Below are positions 11,047-15,178 of a stretch of 15,178 nucleotides of DNA, piece after piece. The position numbers were made by a program, and so were the translations under genes. The stretch comes from DATAYF01 sp036272735 (GTDB taxonomy: Bacteria; Chloroflexota; Ktedonobacteria; Ktedonobacterales; Ktedonobacteraceae). Numbering within the stretch: position 1 is the first letter of the stretch; the number at the start of each line of letters is the position of its first letter. A model generated the notes under the pieces. That model had not been told where the DNA came from and made no database searches. It saw nothing but the letters and a program-made list of their open reading frames with translations. Location of the stretch: contig DATAYF010000632.1 of NCBI GenBank assembly GCA_036272735.1, forward strand, positions 1 to 15,178, given 5' to 3'.

Positions 11047-13971
11047 TCAATTCACAGGGATGAATTGCCAGTGCTGGTTCGCCCCGCCGTTGTTGGTCCA
11101 TTGGATCACGATGCCACCATCCGCTGTCGATTGGCCCGACACATCCGCTACCAGCCCGCTGTTGCGGTTCGTCAACATAAAGTCACCGCCGCCGGTACTG
11201 GTAAGTTGCCATTGCTGGTTTGCCCCACCATTGCCGGTCGCTTGATCAAGTTGCTGACCGGTCGTGGTAGACGCGTTTGGCACATCAAGAACTTTGCCAC
11301 TGTTACGATTGACGAACGTGGCATAGCCTTTGCCCGCGTTGACGTACTGCCATTGCTGGCTCGTGCCGCCATTACCGGTGTACTGCACCACGAACGCGCC
11401 CTCCGCTGTAGAGCCATTCGTGATATCCATAAGCTTGCCACTGTTGCGGTTCTCAATTTTATAGTAGGCATTGGGCGTGAGTCCCGACACCGGCACGAGC
11501 TGCCATTGCTGGCTCACAGCTTTAGTACCTCTACTATACCTCGCTTGAATCACAGCCGCGTTGTCCGCCTTCGAGGAATGCGCTACGTCTACCAACAGTC
11601 CATCATTATGATTGACGATAGTGTAGTAGCCGTTGCCCGCGTTGGCAAAGCTCCATTGCTGATTCACTCCACCATTGTCGGCGCTTTGATCGAGCTGTTG
11701 CCCCACCTCTTTTGACGAATGGGGGACATCGAGCACCTTGCCACTGTTGTGATTGATCAGCTTATCATAGCCATTGCCGCTTGTGACAAGCTGCCACTGC
11801 TGGCTTTTTGCGGCTGTGTCCGTAGACTGGACGATTGACGCACCGTCAGCGCTAGAGCCACCCGCAACGTCGAGCACCTTGCCGCTGTTGCGGTTCACGA
11901 TCTCATAATAACCACCGTTATAGGTTGGCTGATTGGAGGTCACGCTCAAGTTGTCGAATTGCGCGTTCTGCCAACCATTGACGCCCAGTCCAACCTGGCC
12001 CGCGTTGTACGTGCTATCCGTGACCGTACCCACGGTGGTATGGTCGATCTGCGCGCTGATGGTGCTGCCCTGGAAGCTCAACGAGAGATTATGCCAGGCG
12101 TTAGTACCCAGCGCCGCCACCGTTCCAGACGTGAGCGTGGTCTCCTGACCGCTCGTGTTGTTCTTCAGGATGCTCCAATCGCCACCTTCGCCGACGCGTA
12201 GATAATAGGCATCGATATTGGCCGGATTGAAGCCTGCCTGCGTGGAGACACGACCCATCAGGTCCACATGCCCTGGCTGTTCAAGCATGGCATCGCTGCT
12301 GACGGTGTAGTTGGTCCACGACAGATCACCGATGATCGTGTAAGGATTGCTGGGACTATCCCAGTTGATGGGGGCCGCGGGACTCATCTGGCGCACACAA
12401 TGGCCACTTCGACCACTGCCGCACGATACAATCTCGAAGGAGCCATTCTGGTCCGACAGGTAGCGAGCTTCCTGACCCGTGGAATAGCTATCGAAATTGT
12501 CGGCGTAGGGCAGTCCAAGGGTTGCAGGCGGTGGGCTTGCAACACGTCCTTTGCCCTGGCCGGTCGTGGTCGTGATGCTGTAGACGTAGCCAGGCTGCAA
12601 CGTGAGCGAGTAGGCTCCATGCCGTGGCTTGATGTCCTGCTGGTGCACGAAGTAGTCGTTGGGATTAGACGAGTTCAAGTTAGTGCTCCAGACGTGCAGC
12701 ACTTTGGGGTTGAGACCACCTGTAAGCTGGAAACTCGCGGTCTGGCTGGCGGTGGCATCCACCGTTTCGATGATAGTGCTGAAATCTGAGCTGTTCGGCG
12801 ATTTCAGCGTGACATAACTGCCGTTGGCGCGGTCGCCGCCCAGGTAGCTGCTAGCCCCATCGATATATTGCCAGCCCGGTTGAGTGAACTGGGTTGTCTG
12901 AGCAGTGACCCAGGTCTGCTTGCCCACGCTATAATTGCCGGACCAGGGCTGGTTGGCGACCATCAGTCCGACCGTGTTGTAGGGCAGGTTGGGATAGATG
13001 GCAGCAATCAGCGGCCAGTTGATGTAGGCGGTCATCTTGCCGTCGAGATAGCCACGATTAAGCGCCCGTGCCATTGCGGTCGCGCCGCTGTTCTCATCCT
13101 GCGAACCATTCTCGCTGGCCCACAACTGCTTACCCAGGTTTTGCGCGTTGGTGGTGCTAGGGCACGTGGTTGCGCTGCCGCCATCGCCGCCAGTGCAGGG
13201 ATAGTGCGATCCCACGATATCAATGGAATTGCTAAAAGCAGGATCGGTTGCCATCGCATCGGCTACATCCCAACCCGAATCGGCTCCGACGATTTTGGTC
13301 GAAAGATGGTTGGTCTGCAAAGCGTTATGAAACTGTTCGTAAAATTGCTTATTATAGCCGCGCTCATTCCACCCACCGATATAGTCGATGGTAAGGTTGT
13401 GATAGGTCTTCGCACCCTTGATCCAGTTGACATAATAATTCACCATGTCCTGTGACCAGAAGCGATTGTTGGTATCGTAGACGGGCGCGCCGGTTGTGCC
13501 GATCCAGCCGGGTGCTCCCCAGGCCAGACCATACAGCTTGATGTGGGGATTGCGCGCCTTGGCCTGCTCCATCAGCCACCACTCGTAGCCACGATTGAAG
13601 TTCTGGTCGTTGGCTGTGTGCATGTAGCTGGGTTCAGCGCCATCGGTCGAGTTGGTGTCGCCACCGACCTCAACCTTGAGGATCTGTAAATTGGCTCCAT
13701 AGCCAGGTTTGAAGAGATAATCGAGGATCTGGCTGCGGTAGGGTTCGGGGTAATCGATGAGCAAGCGAGAATTGCCGCCGCCACCGCTAATGGCCCCAAT
13801 GCCATCAAAAGTTCTGCCGCTACCCTTGCCATCAATGGTGATGGCCGTGTTCGTAGCCGTTGCTACGTTTGTATGTGCCGCTGCCGCGTGTGTAGGCGTG
13901 GTGCCAAGCATGAACATGCTCACCACCAGCAATCCCATCACGAGCCAGTGCGCGTAATGCCTACGCCTCAT
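11047..13971 (-). CDS. Secreted GH59 galactocerebrosidase-family glycosidase with lectin domain and six ricin-type repeats
   Basis: The 974-residue protein has a signal peptide (MRRRHYAHWLVMGLLVVSMF, then cleavage near THAAAA). The GH59 barrel opens with FDGIGAISGGGGNSRLLI (about 55-72) and continues with YPEPYRSQILDYLFKP, very close to galactosylceramidase. The acid/base is E203 in GGWNERG and the nucleophile E287 in WASENGS, matching the two glutamates known in the family. A beta-sandwich region and a laminin-G-like lectin domain (about 511-683) follow. Six repeats of about 46 residues (684-974), each with NRNSGK..DV and QQW motifs, form two ricin-type beta-trefoils. Bacterial GH59 substrates are poorly known; a beta-galactoside of plant or fungal material is likely. 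The ATG at 13971 has AGGAGG 8 bases upstream; a longer open frame to 14040 would place residues before the signal peptide. Confidence 0.93.
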   Translation of the reverse strand: MRRRHYAHWLVMGLLVVSMFMLGTTPTHAAAAHTNVATATNTAITIDGKGSGRTFDGIGAISGGGGNSRLLIDYPEPYRSQILDYLFKPGYGANLQILKVEVGGDTNSTDGAEPSYMHTANDQNFNRGYEWWLMEQAKARNPHIKLYGLAWGAPGWIGTTGAPVYDTNNRFWSQDMVNYYVNWIKGAKTYHNLTIDYIGGWNERGYNKQFYEQFHNALQTNHLSTKIVGADSGWDVADAMATDPAFSNSIDIVGSHYPCTGGDGGSATTCPSTTNAQNLGKQLWASENGSQDENSGATAMARALNRGYLDGKMTAYINWPLIAAIYPNLPYNTVGLMVANQPWSGNYSVGKQTWVTAQTTQFTQPGWQYIDGASSYLGGDRANGSYVTLKSPNSSDFSTIIETVDATASQTASFQLTGGLNPKVLHVWSTNLNSSNPNDYFVHQQDIKPRHGAYSLTLQPGYVYSITTTTGQGKGRVASPPPATLGLPYADNFDSYSTGQEARYLSDQNGSFEIVSCGSGRSGHCVRQMSPAAPINWDSPSNPYTIIGDLSWTNYTVSSDAMLEQPGHVDLMGRVSTQAGFNPANIDAYYLRVGEGGDWSILKNNTSGQETTLTSGTVAALGTNAWHNLSLSFQGSTISAQIDHTTVGTVTDSTYNAGQVGLGVNGWQNAQFDNLSVTSNQPTYNGGYYEIVNRNSGKVLDVAGGSSADGASIVQSTDTAAKSQQWQLVTSGNGYDKLINHNSGKVLDVPHSSKEVGQQLDQSADNGGVNQQWSFANAGNGYYTIVNHNDGLLVDVAHSSKADNAAVIQARYSRGTKAVSQQWQLVPVSGLTPNAYYKIENRNSGKLMDITNGSTAEGAFVVQYTGNGGTSQQWQYVNAGKGYATFVNRNSGKVLDVPNASTTTGQQLDQATGNGGANQQWQLTSTGGGDFMLTNRNSGLVADVSGQSTADGGIVIQWTNNGGANQHWQFIPVN
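11050..11925 (-). repeat. Six tandem ricin-type repeats in the GH59 gene
   Basis: About 46 codons per unit. Repeats 1-3 and 4-6 correspond, consistent with duplication of a whole beta-trefoil. Units 2 and 5 are the closest pair, sharing GKVLDVP and GQQLDQ and a following NGG.NQQW. These are diverged coding repeats, not a recent tandem array. Confidence 0.8.
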
Positions 13972-14060
13972 GCGTACTCCCTCCTTGGATCTTGGATCAC
14001 AAATACTCTTTTCGCATCGATACGAATAGCCAAATGGCACAAAGTATATGTACTACTATA

Positions 14061-14089
14061 TTTATATACGCATATTGCCAAAAAAGCAA
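14061..14089 (-). promoter_or_regulatory. Putative promoter of the GH59 gene
   Basis: On the minus strand TTGCTT (14084-14089), a 17-base spacer and TATAAA (14061-14066). The -35 is weak and the region is AT-rich, so chance matches are likely. An imperfect GCAAT-N4-ATTGC palindrome overlaps the -35. Confidence 0.3.
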
Positions 14090-14124
14090 TTGATATTGCA
14101 CGAATGTGCACGAATAAATGCGCA

Positions 14125-14186
14125 CACGATGCATAAAGGGTTGTTAATGGTTTCGCGAAACCATTAACAACCCTTTATGCATCGTG
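14125..14186. repeat. Perfect 31-bp loopless palindrome between divergent genes
   Basis: Arms 14125-14155 and 14156-14186 are exact reverse complements with no spacer, centred on CGCG. The 23 bases at 14132-14154 are identical to 10271-10293 in the terminator palindrome 3.8 kb away. No gene ends here: the neighbours transcribe away from it. A terminator role is therefore not obvious. Confidence 0.85.
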
Positions 14187-14282
14187 CACGTCGACAACTG
14201 CCTCATTAGTAGCGACGTCAGTGTCTATACTAAAATAGAGAGTGCAATTTTACGTCGTTGCTATTGTCGAGAAAGGAACATC

Positions 14283-15178
14283 ATGTCCCAGGTTCAATTT
14301 GGTTGGATGATCCCTACTGGTAGTCAGGACCTGGCACGGGCGGACTTCGTGAGCAAGGTTAAGCAGGGCCTTGACCTTATCGCGAACCGCTTCGATTCGG
14401 CCTGGCTCCCTGACCATCTACAATTTGGTGATCGACCGTTTCTGGAAGGCTGGACGGCTCTAACCTACTTCGCCGCCCAGCGTCCCGAACTCAAATATGG
14501 GCATATCGTACTGTGCCAGTTGTTTCGCAATCCCGCGCTGCTGGCAAAAATGAGCGCGAGCTTTCAATATCTAAGCCAGGGCAACTTTATCCTGGGCATC
14601 GGAGCGGGCTGGGAGGAGAACGAGTGCCGGGCTTACGATATTCCATTCCCCCCACCGGGACAGCGCGTCGAAGAACTGGAAGAGACGCTACAAATCATCA
14701 AGGCGCTCTGGCGCGAAGACCACGTGACCTTCGAGGGAAAATATCATCGTGTAACCGACGCCTTCTGCCAGCCCAAACCAGAACCTATTCCACCCATCAT
14801 GGTGGCAGCCTTCCAGCCGCGTATGATGCGCCTGGCCGCCCGCCACGCCGATTGGTGGAATATCGGCGCGAGCGACCTGGCGAAGACCAGAGAGCAGGTA
14901 GAGATGCTCGATAAAGCCTGCGAGGCGGTCGGACGCGACCCGGCAAGCCTACGCCGCACTGCCATGGTTGGCTGCTATTGCGCCGAAAGCGAACAGGAGG
15001 TCAAGCGACTCACCGCGATGCACAAGGGACCCTTCGGTCTGGGCTTCGTGGGCACACCAGAGCAGGTCGCAGAGCAGATGCAGCCCTACGTACAACTGGG
15101 CATCAACTACTTCATGATCTCCGCCGGTGGCTTCCCCGACTTCACCAGTCTGCACACATTGAGCAACAAAGTGCTGCC
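14283..15178 (+). CDS. LLM-class F420-dependent oxidoreductase (3' end outside window)
   Basis: From ATG 14283 the frame stays open to the window end, about 298 residues without a stop; family members are typically about 300-340 residues, so most of it is present. Luciferase-like TIM-barrel features include FGWMIPTG at the N-terminus, FDSAWLPDHL (38-47), LSQGNFILGIGAGW (about 97-110), EENECRAYDIPFP and PPGQRVEELEETL. LGIGAGW and the PDH motif are typical of the F420-dependent branch rather than FMN luciferases. Such enzymes are cytosolic and move hydride between F420 and an organic substrate, which cannot be predicted here. GAGAAAGGAAC gives a Shine-Dalgarno sequence about 5 bases upstream. 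It is divergent from the GH59 gene, with the 31-bp palindrome about 96 bases upstream. Confidence 0.9.
   Translation, partial: MSQVQFGWMIPTGSQDLARADFVSKVKQGLDLIANRFDSAWLPDHLQFGDRPFLEGWTALTYFAAQRPELKYGHIVLCQLFRNPALLAKMSASFQYLSQGNFILGIGAGWEENECRAYDIPFPPPGQRVEELEETLQIIKALWREDHVTFEGKYHRVTDAFCQPKPEPIPPIMVAAFQPRMMRLAARHADWWNIGASDLAKTREQVEMLDKACEAVGRDPASLRRTAMVGCYCAESEQEVKRLTAMHKGPFGLGFVGTPEQVAEQMQPYVQLGINYFMISAGGFPDFTSLHTLSNKVL

Larger units (their letters stand above)
13972..14282. other. Intergenic region between the divergent GH59 and LLM genes
   Basis: No gene is seen. It holds the GH59 Shine-Dalgarno sequence and putative promoter (14061-14089), a tandem TGCACGAA pair (14097-14104, 14107-14114) and the 31-bp palindrome at 14125-14186. 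No convincing promoter was found for the LLM gene; a TATACT lies near 14226 without a good -35. Confidence 0.55.

Noticed and set aside
12868..13455. Plus-strand open frames (195 codons here, others at 11065-11715 and 12268-12789) antisense to the GH59 gene
   Set aside because: They mirror a strongly conserved GH59 and ricin-repeat protein; these are codon-bias shadows without recognisable domains.
14125..14186. Insertion-sequence end or integration site
   Set aside because: No transposase or integrase remnant and no flanking target duplication could be seen.

Overview
The window looks like chromosomal DNA from a soil-type, GC-moderate bacterium, most likely a Ktedonobacteria-like member of the Chloroflexota. 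That placement is an inference from gene content: an F420-type LLM oxidoreductase, a CioA-type cytochrome bd, a large secreted GH59 glycosidase with ricin-type lectin repeats, many small membrane proteins, and GC-rich intergenic hairpin repeats. No rRNA or tRNA gene is present to settle it.

Layout. Positions 1-269 (-) are the N-terminal end of a VOC-fold ring-cleaving dioxygenase-like gene, preceded by a GC-rich hairpin repeat. A small four-helix membrane protein follows (617-1033, +). Next is a tight three-gene operon (1130-3022, +): the separate PYR and PP halves of a ThDP 2-oxo-acid decarboxylase (sulfopyruvate/phosphonopyruvate decarboxylase-like) plus a metal-dependent cyclase/kynurenine-formamidase-fold hydrolase. 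A perfect 23-bp palindrome separates it from the convergent asparagine synthetase asnB (3091-4926, -). A GH13 alpha-glucosidase (5285-6883, -) stands divergent to a cytochrome bd operon (7197-9890, +): cydA and cydB overlap by ATGA, and a short two-helix membrane protein starts right behind cydB. The roughly 310-bp glucosidase/cydA gap carries a 24-bp pseudo-palindromic LacI-like operator. After a second GC-rich hairpin repeat come two small membrane proteins in convergent orientation (10015-10275, +; 10342-10827, -). A secreted GH59 galactocerebrosidase-family enzyme with a lectin domain and six ricin-type repeats follows (11047-13971, -). The window ends inside an F420-dependent LLM oxidoreductase (14283 onward, +).

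How the genes work together. Two groups look like functional units: the decarboxylase-cyclase operon, which probably converts an unknown 2-oxo acid or cyclic amide, and the bd oxidase with a candidate extra small subunit. The GH13 and GH59 enzymes and asnB look like independent carbohydrate and nitrogen functions.

The most striking non-coding signal is a set of five long, almost loopless perfect or near-perfect palindromes with arms of 19 to 37 bp. Four lie at gene 3' ends, where they fit as terminators. The fifth (14125-14186) lies between divergent genes and shares 23 identical bases of its left arm with the one at 10271-10318. This suggests a dispersed palindromic element that is also used as a terminator.
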